DNA from: Colwellia sp. 12G3
GTDB lineage: Bacteria; Pseudomonadota; Gammaproteobacteria; Enterobacterales; Alteromonadaceae
Direction: 5' to 3'
Assembly: GCF_002836775.1 (NCBI RefSeq)
Contig: NZ_PJAQ01000066.1
Coordinates: forward strand, 372,001 to 436,000
Length of the DNA stretch: 64,000 nt
How positions within the stretch are numbered: the stretch's first letter is position 1; each line of letters begins with the position of its first letter. Under the pieces are notes generated by a model, which did no database searches, was not told where the DNA came from, and saw only the letters and a program-made list of their open reading frames with translations. A program made the position numbers and the translations under genes. This document shows, piece after piece, positions 46,029 to 55,331 of the stretch.

Positions 46029-48839
46029 CTACATTTTGTAGCTAAAACCTAATAAGTAACTACTACCGTAATCTTGGTAATCACGTACTTGTAGTGCATT
46101 ATCACCTTGTAAAGAAGTGAATGGTTCTTCAGTTAAGTTATAACCTTGTAAGAAGATAGATAAACCATCTAAGCTTTCAAAACCGCCTTCACCAAAGTCA
46201 TAACCAATTTGTGCATCCCAAATGGTTTCACCCATGATATCAACTTGAACTGTGTCGAAACCTAAGCCGTAAACATCACCTTTAAAGGCACCACGTTTAC
46301 GCATACTAGCACGCGCTGAGAAACCATTCTTATCATAATAAAAGGTTGCACTGGTAATACTTTCTGATAAACCTGGTAACTCATAGTCATTATCATTTTG
46401 ATCTTTCATATCAGACTCGATACCCGTATAACTGGCGATAAGTCCAAAGCCATCAAGGTGTTCTGACATCAAGTTGAAAGGTAAGGTTGCAGAAAGTTCA
46501 TAACCCCAAAGAGTACCGTTACCGCCATTCACTTTACCTGTACCTGTACCCGTAGTTGTTGCTGGTAACTCACCTGTGGCAGGATCGGAAACACCAGTCA
46601 TATCAACGGCGTAAGTACCATCAAAAATCCAGTTTTTTAAGTCTTTATGAAATAGTGCTACAGAGAAGTAACCTTCATCACTAAAGTAATTTTCATAAGA
46701 TAAATCAATACCGATAGCTTCTTTTGGTTCAAGTTCAGGGTTACCACCTGAAACACTCCAGTAGTTACCTTCTGCATCAGGTTGCTGGTTGTAAGTAGCA
46801 TTAAACGAAGCATTCATTTCATCTAAGCGTGCACGAGAAATCGTTTGCGCAGCACCAAAGCGTAACGTTTGAGTATCATCAAGTTGCAATGATAAGTTTA
46901 TGCTAGGTAAGAAATGACCATAGTCATGACTAACATCTGTTGGCTCTGTAACGACTAATCCATCAATGGTATTAAAGGCGTTGCCTTGTGAAGATTGGTC
47001 AGTATAAACATAACGTACACCAACGTTACCCGTAAGTGGTAAACCGGCAATGTCAGTAACAAGCTCAGCTTGTACAAAAGCAGACATTACTTTTTCATTT
47101 ACAGTCCAAGACTTAGTCGCATGCGTTGAGTTGGTTAAACTTTCTTGTAATAAGTCATAATAACCACCGTTGATTAAACCCATAGTATCGTAGGCTATCA
47201 TGTCACCCATACCAATAAAGTCTAAGTTTGCAGTGCCTAAACGATATGCTTCAGGTACTGATTGCATACCTGTATTACCACTCGGGTAATCAAAACTGCT
47301 TAAGGTCATGAAATAACCTTCAGACTTTTTCGTTTTCTCACGTTCACGGTAAGAAACACCGTAAGTAATATCTGAGATTAAGCCTAATTCAACTTCCTGA
47401 GTAGCCGCAAATTTCAAAGAGGTTAACTCATCATCAATATTAGGCGTGTTGACAAAACCATCTTGTAATTGGTTTTCATATTCAGTACCAGTAACGCCAT
47501 ATTTATCATTAAGTGCGCCACTCCAGCCCCAGCTTAATGGACCACCTAATTGAATTAGATCGTAATCGCCATAATCTAGACCATGAGAAAAGGTAGCACC
47601 AGTATTGCCTGAGTCAAACGTGTAGCCTAAATCATCAGCTGCGCCACGGCTATCACCACGACCAGTACCAGAATAACTTTCAACACTATAAACTTCACGT
47701 TCTACTTTGGAATAACTTGCATCAAAATCTAAGGTCCACTTGTCACTTGCTACCCAAGAGGTATTAAAACCAAATGACATTAATTGCGCATCACGCTCTT
47801 CATAGTCATTACGTACTACAACACGTTGGCCTTGAGTAATTGCGCTAGTGACAAAACCTGTTGCTGGATCAATTACCGCGGTATCAGCAGATATACTACC
47901 TTGACCCCATGCAAATGGTGTTTCAATACCACGTAAAATTTTAGTATCTAAAAAGTCAACGTAAAGGGCATCAAAAGTAATTTTTAAATCGTTAGACGGC
48001 GCAGCTTCTATAACGAGCATGGCAGAATCACGATCTAAAGTAGAAGAACGTACGAAAGGCTTTGCACCACCTAAAATAGAACCTTTTGATCCATCATCAT
48101 ACTCAAATTCTGGGTAACCCCATGAGTTCCAACGCTTCTCTTGGTTTGGTGACGTCATGGTCGTATAAGCAAAAGCAACACCTAAGGTATCGTCTGCAAA
48201 TTGGTCCATGTAAAAAAACGTGCCTTTTACACCAGCATCGTCACCATCAGGGTTTAATTTATCAAAACTTGTTTTTTCATAGGTACCGTTAAATTGGATA
48301 ACGCGACCATCTTGATTTAGTGGTTTGATTGTTTGTAAATCAATAACACCTGCAATACCTTCACCTTCTAGGCTGGCATTAGGTGTTTTATAAACGGTAA
48401 CGCCGCTCATAATTTCAGAAGGGTATAGATCAAATTCAACGCCACGGTTATCACCGATAGACACTTGCTCACGACCATTTAAGGTAGTGCCACTTTCATT
48501 TTCACCGAAACCGCGAATACTTACTTTACTTGCACGACCGTCAATACGTTGTGCAGCAAGACCAGGTAAACGGGCAATAGACTCAGCAATAGAAGAATCA
48601 GGTAATTTACCTATATCTTCAGCAGAGATTGCTTCAACAACATTAGATGAATATCGTTTTAAGTTGATTGATTCAACCACGCTTTTACGAAAGCCAGTAA
48701 CTTGAATTACTTCAACTGCTTGTTCAGCAGTTTTGTCGGCAGCTTTAACTTCTTCTGCAGCGAAAGCTTGTGTGCTTAGTGCCATTAAGCCACTTGAAAG
48801 TAGCGCTAATGTCATTTTGCTTGGTTTAAAATGTAGCAT
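46029..48839 (-). CDS. TonB-dependent outer-membrane receptor, probable maltodextrin importer
   Basis: 936 residues from ATG 48839, chosen because GGGAG lies 9 bp upstream and MLHFKPSKMTLALLSSGLMA begins a normal signal peptide (cleavage after AFA). An upstream ATG at 48860 lacks a ribosome-binding site. TonB box-like VEVIQVTGFR near residue 48; plug domain about 55-170 (VVEAISAEDIGKLPDSSIAE, RGFGENESGTTLNGREQV); barrel to the C-terminal strand SSYLLGFSYKM. The receptor class is the one linked to polysaccharide use. Two LacI-type operators at 49009 and 49050 lie upstream, placing it in the alpha-glucan regulon with the divergent pullulanase. Confidence 0.9.
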   Translation of the reverse strand: MLHFKPSKMTLALLSSGLMALSTQAFAAEEVKAADKTAEQAVEVIQVTGFRKSVVESINLKRYSSNVVEAISAEDIGKLPDSSIAESIARLPGLAAQRIDGRASKVSIRGFGENESGTTLNGREQVSIGDNRGVEFDLYPSEIMSGVTVYKTPNASLEGEGIAGVIDLQTIKPLNQDGRVIQFNGTYEKTSFDKLNPDGDDAGVKGTFFYMDQFADDTLGVAFAYTTMTSPNQEKRWNSWGYPEFEYDDGSKGSILGGAKPFVRSSTLDRDSAMLVIEAAPSNDLKITFDALYVDFLDTKILRGIETPFAWGQGSISADTAVIDPATGFVTSAITQGQRVVVRNDYEERDAQLMSFGFNTSWVASDKWTLDFDASYSKVEREVYSVESYSGTGRGDSRGAADDLGYTFDSGNTGATFSHGLDYGDYDLIQLGGPLSWGWSGALNDKYGVTGTEYENQLQDGFVNTPNIDDELTSLKFAATQEVELGLISDITYGVSYREREKTKKSEGYFMTLSSFDYPSGNTGMQSVPEAYRLGTANLDFIGMGDMIAYDTMGLINGGYYDLLQESLTNSTHATKSWTVNEKVMSAFVQAELVTDIAGLPLTGNVGVRYVYTDQSSQGNAFNTIDGLVVTEPTDVSHDYGHFLPSINLSLQLDDTQTLRFGAAQTISRARLDEMNASFNATYNQQPDAEGNYWSVSGGNPELEPKEAIGIDLSYENYFSDEGYFSVALFHKDLKNWIFDGTYAVDMTGVSDPATGELPATTTGTGTGKVNGGNGTLWGYELSATLPFNLMSEHLDGFGLIASYTGIESDMKDQNDNDYELPGLSESITSATFYYDKNGFSARASMRKRGAFKGDVYGLGFDTVQVDIMGETIWDAQIGYDFGEGGFESLDGLSIFLQGYNLTEEPFTSLQGDNALQVRDYQDYGSSYLLGFSYKM

Positions 48840-49008
48840 TGAATATTCTCCCCTAGCCATCCATGATTAATTTTATAAGCTAACTTCCATTTAGCCTAAT
48901 AATTATATGTTTGTGTTTTATGTGTTCAGTTATGTGCTTGTATGTATCTGTTCGTTGTTATTTGTAAACAACTTTAATATAAAGGGGCAAATTACAGATG
49001 AATAGAGG

Positions 49009-49024
49009 TTGCATACGTATTCAA
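49009..49024. promoter_or_regulatory. LacI-type operator upstream of the TonB-dependent receptor (site 1)
   Basis: TTGCATACGTATTCAA, 170 bp before the receptor start. The remainder of the 589-bp divergent region (48840-49428) shows no further gene. Confidence 0.75.
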
Positions 49025-49049
49025 AGATTAGTTAGGCCCTGTATGTGTA

Positions 49050-49065
49050 TTGAATACGTATGCAA
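49050..49065. promoter_or_regulatory. LacI-type operator upstream of the TonB-dependent receptor (site 2)
   Basis: TTGAATACGTATGCAA, identical to the site at 26884 and 41 bp from the site at 49009, the same spacing class as operators 1 and 2 of the GH31/GH13 promoter. Confidence 0.8.
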
Positions 49066-49336
49066 CGAGTGTTTTAAAAATAAACAAGTCATTAAGTTGA
49101 AAAAGAAACTCCTCACAATAACGGAAATGCTTTGCTGTTTACTTAAAGTGTAAGGCAGTTTTAATGAGTATAGTGCTTTTAGGAAGGAGAGCTAGGCACT
49201 AGAATAATGAAAGTTGTAATAGCTATTATGTTTACTGCTATGTTTAACGAAACAACCATTAATACAAAAATATGCTTTGCTCATAAGTCGCTCAGGTATT
49301 GAAACTCGCATAGTTGAAGCATCAGGGCTATAGATA

Positions 49337-49352
49337 TTGAATACGTATGTAA
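49337..49352. promoter_or_regulatory. LacI-type operator upstream of the pullulanase gene
   Basis: TTGAATACGTATGTAA, 77 bp upstream of the pullulanase ATG at 49429. Confidence 0.8.
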
Positions 49353-49428
49353 TTTAGTAAAATCAGTATTTAAATAATAGCTGAACGAGTAAGTTATTAT
49401 CCATAACAATTTTAACGACGTATTTATT

Positions 49429-52400
49429 ATGAAAATGTCTTCTTTTCCTCGCTCTATCATAAGTTCTAACCATGCTATTTATATTGCACTTTCTGCTTGT
49501 TTGTTAGTGAGTGCTTGTGATGAAACAAGCCAAGCTACTCACTCTTCTCAGTTAACTAAGCAGGGCGTTAAAGTCGAAGCTAAGGTCAATGCAATTGAGA
49601 CAAGTATCTTTAAAGAAAGTGACTTAGCTAATTTACCGAGTGATAGCTCAGCTCATTGGTTAACCACTGAGCTATTGGTGCTGCCAAAATCAGCTGACAA
49701 CTATCAATATCAGCTACTGAGCAAGCAGTCAGATGGTTTTAATAGCATTGATTTATCACCCGTTAGTCTCCCTGAAAAATTGGCAACAAAGTTTCCCCAT
49801 TTGGCCGACTTTCAAGTTTTTCAAGTGCAATTATCACCCGAGCAAAGCAAACATTGGTTAAAACAACAAATTGTGGTTGTAGCGATTGATAAAAATGAAC
49901 ATGCTCAAAAAGTTTCCTTTGTTCAAATAGGCGCGGTAATTGATGCGCTTTATACTCAGGGAGATAATGATGCTGATGAAGTGACTGATCTCGGCGCAAC
50001 CATTGTCAGCAATCATAAAGGCGAGGGGGTTAGTTTTAAGTTATGGGCGCCAACAGCACAGACTGTTTCAGTGCAACTTTTTGATGATAACTTACAAGCC
50101 ATTACGGGTGGCAAGCTTGAAATGGTAGAAGATGCACATACTGGTATTTGGCACGTTTTAGCGAATAACGAGGCTAACTATGCTTATTATAAATATCAAC
50201 TTAATGTTTATCACCCTGCATCAAAAAAAATAGAATCATTATCAGTTACAGACCCTTATTCTTTAAGTTTGTCGGTTAATAGTGAGTACTCACAGGTTGT
50301 TGATTTGAATGACGCCGTTACCCAACCAGAAAACTGGCTTGTTCAGCCAATACCTACCGTGAAAAATGTCGAAGACAATATTTTTTATGAAACACATATT
50401 CGTGATTTTAGTGCCAACGAAAAGCGCCTAAGTAACGCTAACTTCAAAGGGAAATATAAAGCCTTTAGCGAGACGAATTCTGATGGCATGCAACATTTAA
50501 AAACACTGCAAGCTGCTGGGTTAAATAATATTCATTTATTACCTACTTTTGATATAGCTACCGTCAACGAAGATGACAGTAATCATCTTGATATTGATGA
50601 TAATCTGGGGAAAGTTTGCGCCATTACACCGAATACCAGCATCTGTCAGCAACCTTACGATGCAAAACAATCGATAAAATCACGCTTAATGAGTTATGCC
50701 GTTGAGGGTGATCAAGCACAGCAACTGGTTAGTGAGTTACGTGAAGTTGATAACTACAACTGGGGTTATGATCCTTTTCATTACACAGTGCCGGAAGGCA
50801 GTTATGCCGTTGATGCAAAAGGCGTTTCACGTTTAGTAGAATTTAGAGAAATGGTTCAAAGTCTACATAGCTTAGGTTTTCGCGTGATTATGGATGTGGT
50901 ATATAACCATACTCATCAAGCCGGATTAGAGCCTAATTCAGTCTTAGATAAAATAGTGCCAACGTATTATCACCGCTTGCATCCGTTAACAGGCGCTATT
51001 GAGCAATCTACTTGTTGTGATAATACCGCGACAGAACGTGTAATGATGGCAAAACTCATGACAGACTCGTTAGTTGTTTGGGCTCGCGATTATAAAATTG
51101 ATGGTTTTCGTTTTGACTTAATGGGGCATCAACCAAAAGATGCCATGTTGGCCGCAAGAGAAGCAGTGCGCCAAGTAGACAGCGATACTTACTTTTATGG
51201 TGAAGGTTGGAACTTTGGTGAAGTGGTCAGTAATAGCCAATTTGTTCAAGCCAGTCAATTAGAGCTAGGTGGCAGTGAAATAGGGACTTTTTCAGATAGA
51301 TTACGTGATGCGGTTCGTGGCGGTGGTAATAATACTCGAGATTCTCAAGGTGTAGGTAATGGGTTATTAACATTCCCGAATGACTCTTTATCTACTGGTG
51401 AACAGGCGAATGACAAACAGCGCAACGAAATGCAAAACCAAGCACAGCTTTATGCTGATTATACGTTGCGAATGGATCAATTACGCATTGGCTTAGCTGG
51501 CAACTTAATTAACTTCCCGTTAAGAACCCTTAATGGCAAAAAAGTGTTGGGTAAAGATATTCCTTATGGCGATCAGCCAACGGGATATGCGCTAGATCCG
51601 GCGGATACCATCAACTATGTTTCCAAACATGATAATCAAACGCTTTGGGATAATAGCCAATACCGTTTACCGTTTAACGTGTCAACAGACGATAGGGTGC
51701 GAATGCATGTTCAAAGTTTGTCTTTTGCCTTATTCGCTCAAGGTATCCCTTTTATTCACATGGGCTCAGAGTTTATGCGCTCTAAGTCATTTCTTCGCGA
51801 CAGTTATGATTACGGTGATTGGTTTAATCGTGTTGATTTTTCCAAGCAAGATAACTTCTATAATGTTGGACTACCACCAGCTGAAAAAGATCAAGCTAAC
51901 TGGCCGTTAATAAAACAAGTACTTGCCGGTCACCAAGGTCGTGATCAGGTCAATGCTGAGCATATTCAACGCAGTAGTAGCGCTTTTATCGACATGTTAG
52001 CAATTCGTATGAGTAGTCCATTATTTAGATTAACCAGCGAACAGAGCATTATTGATAAAGTAAGTTTTCTTAATGCTGGCGTATCAATACAGGGAATAAA
52101 GCAGGACAAAAAAGATGGTACAGAGAAAAATTCAGCGCAACAAACTGGCTTGTTAGTTATGTTTATTGATGACAACGCTGGCGAACCAGTTGATGACAAA
52201 TATCAAGGTTTAATGGTTATCTTCAATACCAGTGCTAAAACACAAACGTTTAGTTATAACTTTAAAGAGGACTTTAACGCTGATGTTGAGTCTAGCAGCA
52301 CTCAAGGGTATCAATTACACCCAATCCAGCAAGAGGGTACTGATGAAGTGGTTAAACAAAGTACAGTAACTTCAAAAGGCTTTACCGTGCCAGCACTGAG

Positions 52401-52431
52401 CAGCGTAGTCTTTGTAAAACTTAGACGTTAA
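49429..52431 (+). CDS. pulA: pullulanase-type lipoprotein (debranching alpha-1,6-glucosidase, GH13)
   Basis: 1000 residues. Lipobox LVSAC with Cys30, so an outer-membrane lipoprotein. An N-terminal beta domain (about 40-185), CBM48-type segment (VSFKLWAPTAQTVSVQLFDD, near 205-290), then the GH13 barrel: YNWGYDPFHYTVPEGSY, region I VIMDVVYNHTH, Asp563 in IDGFRFDLMGH, Glu592 in YFYGEGWNFGEV, Asp735 in VSKHDNQTLWDN. A C-terminal beta domain follows (DUF3372 type). It lacks an obvious CBM41 starch-binding domain. It cuts the branches of glycogen, pullulan or starch at the cell surface, making linear dextrins for the adjacent TonB-dependent receptor. Confidence 0.92.
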   Translation: MKMSSFPRSIISSNHAIYIALSACLLVSACDETSQATHSSQLTKQGVKVEAKVNAIETSIFKESDLANLPSDSSAHWLTTELLVLPKSADNYQYQLLSKQSDGFNSIDLSPVSLPEKLATKFPHLADFQVFQVQLSPEQSKHWLKQQIVVVAIDKNEHAQKVSFVQIGAVIDALYTQGDNDADEVTDLGATIVSNHKGEGVSFKLWAPTAQTVSVQLFDDNLQAITGGKLEMVEDAHTGIWHVLANNEANYAYYKYQLNVYHPASKKIESLSVTDPYSLSLSVNSEYSQVVDLNDAVTQPENWLVQPIPTVKNVEDNIFYETHIRDFSANEKRLSNANFKGKYKAFSETNSDGMQHLKTLQAAGLNNIHLLPTFDIATVNEDDSNHLDIDDNLGKVCAITPNTSICQQPYDAKQSIKSRLMSYAVEGDQAQQLVSELREVDNYNWGYDPFHYTVPEGSYAVDAKGVSRLVEFREMVQSLHSLGFRVIMDVVYNHTHQAGLEPNSVLDKIVPTYYHRLHPLTGAIEQSTCCDNTATERVMMAKLMTDSLVVWARDYKIDGFRFDLMGHQPKDAMLAAREAVRQVDSDTYFYGEGWNFGEVVSNSQFVQASQLELGGSEIGTFSDRLRDAVRGGGNNTRDSQGVGNGLLTFPNDSLSTGEQANDKQRNEMQNQAQLYADYTLRMDQLRIGLAGNLINFPLRTLNGKKVLGKDIPYGDQPTGYALDPADTINYVSKHDNQTLWDNSQYRLPFNVSTDDRVRMHVQSLSFALFAQGIPFIHMGSEFMRSKSFLRDSYDYGDWFNRVDFSKQDNFYNVGLPPAEKDQANWPLIKQVLAGHQGRDQVNAEHIQRSSSAFIDMLAIRMSSPLFRLTSEQSIIDKVSFLNAGVSIQGIKQDKKDGTEKNSAQQTGLLVMFIDDNAGEPVDDKYQGLMVIFNTSAKTQTFSYNFKEDFNADVESSSTQGYQLHPIQQEGTDEVVKQSTVTSKGFTVPALSSVVFVKLRR

Positions 52432-52520
52432 TAAGCTATCTAGTTTTACTGCTTGGTATCCTTATTTAACCTGAACACATTGTTTGCCTAAATAGCTACT
52501 TAGCTAAGGGGATTAAAACT

Positions 52521-52568
52521 AAAAGGCCCGGTTAACCTATTTTTCAATAGATTAAGCGGGCCTTTTTT
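52521..52568 (+). terminator. terminator after pulA
   Basis: AAAAGGCCCG pairs with CGGGCCTTTT, with further imperfect pairing inside, followed by T-run. The stem is near-symmetrical in A/T flanks and may also serve the convergent acyltransferase gene ending at 52596. Confidence 0.8.
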
Positions 52569-52595
52569 ATTTCACGTTAGCGTTAATAGCGCTAA

Positions 52596-53468
52596 TTAAA
52601 CACTCGGTGATAAATGTAAAAAGCAGCCACGACCTGCAAAGGTCAATTGATAGCCTGGTTCACCATTTTTACCACTAGTATGACTTTTCTCTAACAGGCC
52701 TTTATCAATTAAATAGTCGAGCATAGTAACTGATAACTCGCCCAGTTTTGCCTTGGCTGTTATTTCAACCTGAGTGGCGACGCCCTTAAAGGAATACATA
52801 GCCTTGATTATCTTGGCTTCCACTTCAGATATTTTTGGAATACGACCTGTGTATGCAGGAAATTGGTCAAGAGGAAATTTACCTTGAATACTTTCATAAG
52901 AAGCTTGGATGGCTTTTATGTCACTCTCTTTATTTTCTGTTAAAGAAAAGGTGTGAAAAACACCCGCTTCTTTGCTTAAGTAATCTACTTTAGCTAAAAA
53001 TATAGGTAAGTCGCAGCCTTGAGCTACATGGTAAAAGCCAGTTTTCCATTTAGGTACAGGGCCTCGGGTGCCTTCAGGCGTGAATAAGAAAAACACTCTA
53101 TTTAGTTTTTGGCTATTAATAAACTGTTTTATTTGCTCAACTTGACCAACGCCTTTTGCCGAGCGATTAATAGGAATAGCGCCAAGATACATCATCCAAG
53201 TGCCTAATAGTGGTATCCGACATAAGCTGTCTTTTACCGAAAAGTAGATTTTTACATCTTGTAAAATGGCAGCACCAAGGGCGTAAACAAAATCCCAATT
53301 TGAGGTGTGAGGCGCAGCAATCGCAACACCCGCACCTTCAGGCGCCGTTTTACAGAGTTTCCAACCGGCGAGTTTAAACCACAGGGTGAAAATGAATTTT
53401 AAAAAATATTTGGTGAAAATACCGTCGAAAATGGTTTTTTCTCGTATGGTGAGCTCTTTTTTAGCCAT
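52596..53468 (-). CDS. PlsC-like lysophospholipid acyltransferase with C-terminal winged-helix extension
   Basis: 290 residues. Acyltransferase motifs HTSNWD (His54-Asp59) and PEGTRGP (131-137), with GAIPINRS between, as in 1-acylglycerol-3-phosphate acyltransferases. This part ends near residue 205. Residues 213-285 read VEAKIIKAMYSFKGVATQVE, then LSVTMLDYLIDKGLLEKSH and GEPGYQLTFAGRGCF, the pattern of a MarR/LexA-like winged helix (helix, helix-turn-recognition helix, beta-wing 'GYQLTxAGR'). Such a tail is not usual for PlsC relatives, which are about 210-240 residues. Confidence 0.78.
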   Translation of the reverse strand: MAKKELTIREKTIFDGIFTKYFLKFIFTLWFKLAGWKLCKTAPEGAGVAIAAPHTSNWDFVYALGAAILQDVKIYFSVKDSLCRIPLLGTWMMYLGAIPINRSAKGVGQVEQIKQFINSQKLNRVFFLFTPEGTRGPVPKWKTGFYHVAQGCDLPIFLAKVDYLSKEAGVFHTFSLTENKESDIKAIQASYESIQGKFPLDQFPAYTGRIPKISEVEAKIIKAMYSFKGVATQVEITAKAKLGELSVTMLDYLIDKGLLEKSHTSGKNGEPGYQLTFAGRGCFLHLSPSV

Positions 53469-53978
53469 GATAAAGTCAATGTAAAGTTACTACTGAGATA
53501 GCGTAATTGTAGCAGGAAAGTATTGAAAAATATTGATGTAGGAAGCAATTTTGTTAGCTTGTCGATTGATAAGTAACCAAAATATAAACAAGCGTTTGAA
53601 ATTTATGTTTCATCCTAAATCGCCATAGAAATTTTATTAATAAAAACGGTAGGTTAACTGAGGTTATTGATTAGCAATAGGCCAATGATATGTTGATAAG
53701 GTGTTTGAAATAAACTAACTTAAAAGACTGATAAATGTTTATATTTACAATCTCAGTGATAAAACGACTGTATTTAAGCCTTTTGTTAGGGCTAATTGCA
53801 TATTTTTACCTAAAGAAACTCAGCTAACTGTCCTATTCAGTATGATTTGTCACTTAATCTTGTTGATAATCATTTTTATTAGAAATGTAACTTATTGTTA
53901 TCGCTTTATAACTTTAGATGTATATACTGAGTGCGTGTTATTGTATTGGTGAGGTTAATTACTTTTTAATTTTTCAAA

Positions 53979-54002
53979 AAGTGAATATTCACTTGGTATA
54001 AT
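53979..54002 (+). promoter_or_regulatory. palindrome plus TATAAT, probable promoter of the FHA/kinase operon
   Basis: AAGTGAATATTCACTT (53979-53994) is a perfect 16-bp palindrome, followed 3 bp later by TATAAT (53997-54002) in the context TTGGTATAATGG. A repressor or activator bound to the palindrome would cover the -35 position. Leads to a leader of about 310 bp before the FHA start. Confidence 0.5.
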
Positions 54003-54258
54003 GGTAATTTCAAATTATCGTTATAGCCTTTGTGCTACTGATTAAGTGGTTGAAATAAATTACTTTTAATTTTTATGGTTGAAGGTTTATGCTTGTTTGT
54101 CGCATAACAATCGTTTTAAATGACTACACCAAGATAAATATATTCTATTTATGGTAATAAACTGAGTAGCTCTCTCTTTATGTAATGGTTAGAAAACGAG
54201 AAGATAACTTATCATCTTCACTAGAAGAGTCTCTTGTATTTATATACAATCATATTTC

Positions 54259-54288
54259 TTTTGCTTTTTTTGCTTTTTTGCTTTTTTG
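54259..54288 (+). repeat. (T6-7)GC simple repeat in the FHA leader
   Basis: Runs of four, seven, six and six T separated by GC, ending 30 bp before the FHA start codon. No ribosome-binding site is obvious after it. Such tracts are prone to slippage. Confidence 0.65.
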
Positions 54289-54317
54289 TAATAACTTAAC
54301 GTATCAATGATTATCTT

Positions 54318-55331
54318 ATGGCTGCTATTTTAAATCTAACTATTAAAAACGAAGCATTACGTTATTTAAATGCGTGTCATTGTTTTGGCCGTTCTCCGAC
54401 TAATGTTGATACTGTTATTAATGCGCAAGAAGTGTCTCGCATTCATGCAGTCGTTGAATGGAGTAACAACCAATGGCTTATTCGAGATTTGAGCAATAAT
54501 GGCACTTGGGTAAATAGTCAGAAATTAGTTAAAGATACCCCACATAAACTTAACGTGGGTGATAAGATATTTTTTGCTTCTGGTGAAAGCCACGGTTTTT
54601 CGATAGAAGACTTAAGCCCTCCGCAAAATATGTTACTGCCTATTGGCCAAAATGGTGAGCAAGTAACTGACTCACCAATTATATTATCTGATGGTAATTT
54701 ACTGCCTTCAGAAGACAAACCTGAAATTGCTTTGTTTTATGTGCCGAGTAAAGACCAATGGTATAAAGAATTCCTCATTGATACCGATGGTAGTGCTTAT
54801 CCGGTGGCAAGTTCAGACTTATTATTTTTCAATAACCAAAAGTGGCAGCTTAAATTAACCCCGTTAACTGAAAATACCGTGCTAATGGCTAAAGCTAAAT
54901 TGTCGGTTCACCAGATAAATTATCGTTTTAATTTAAGCCTAGACGAAGAAAGTACTGAATTGACGGTTACTACGGATGATGAAAAATTATCTTTAGCAAA
55001 TAAAGCCCATCATTACTTAACGTTAAGCTTGGCTAGACATCGTGATGAAGATGCGAAAGAAGGCATTGATGCTGATAACCAAGGTTGGCGCTTACCAGAA
55101 ATTCTTACGAAAGAGTTAGGTTGTGACATCACCTTATTCAACACCCATGTTTGTCGTGCTAAACAGCAATTTAGAGACATGCTTGATGGTGCTTGCGATG
55201 GTGATGAGTTAATTGAGCGCAAAGGTAAAAAAATACGCTTTGCCGGCGTTTTTTATCGTATTTATAAAGGCAATGAACTGATCGTTAATCGCGGACAAGA
55301 TAAAGTATCACTTACGGTATTACATGGATAA
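54318..55331 (+). CDS. FHA-domain protein with C-terminal winged-helix-like domain
   Basis: 337 residues. FHA domain at about 1-95 with the phosphothreonine-binding residues in CFGRSPTNVD, VSRIHAVVEW and LSNNGTWVN. Middle part of beta character. Residues 230-335 (LANKAHHYLTLSLARHRDED, GWRLPEILTKELGCD, LFNTHVCRAKQQFRDM, then ERKGKKIRFAGVFYRIY) look like a winged helix/transcriptional-regulator fold. FHA domains bind phosphothreonine, and the next gene, overlapping by 8 bp, is a Ser/Thr kinase, so this protein is its probable partner or output. The start is ATG 54318 without clear Shine-Dalgarno. Confidence 0.82.
   Translation: MAAILNLTIKNEALRYLNACHCFGRSPTNVDTVINAQEVSRIHAVVEWSNNQWLIRDLSNNGTWVNSQKLVKDTPHKLNVGDKIFFASGESHGFSIEDLSPPQNMLLPIGQNGEQVTDSPIILSDGNLLPSEDKPEIALFYVPSKDQWYKEFLIDTDGSAYPVASSDLLFFNNQKWQLKLTPLTENTVLMAKAKLSVHQINYRFNLSLDEESTELTVTTDDEKLSLANKAHHYLTLSLARHRDEDAKEGIDADNQGWRLPEILTKELGCDITLFNTHVCRAKQQFRDMLDGACDGDELIERKGKKIRFAGVFYRIYKGNELIVNRGQDKVSLTVLHG

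Larger units (their letters stand above)
53469..54317. other. 849-bp gene-poor region upstream of the FHA/kinase operon
   Basis: AT-rich, with no long frame. It contains a promoter-like element with a 16-bp palindrome at 53979-54002, a T6-GC repeat at 54259-54288, and a 30-codon plus-strand frame at 53735-53827 (MFIFTISVIKRLYLSLLLGL, then IAYFYLKKLS) that would make one membrane helix but has no good ribosome-binding site. Confidence 0.5.

Noticed and set aside
53735..53827. 30-codon frame encoding one hydrophobic helix
   Set aside because: Plausible small membrane protein, but no ribosome-binding site or other support. Mentioned only in the description of the intergenic region.
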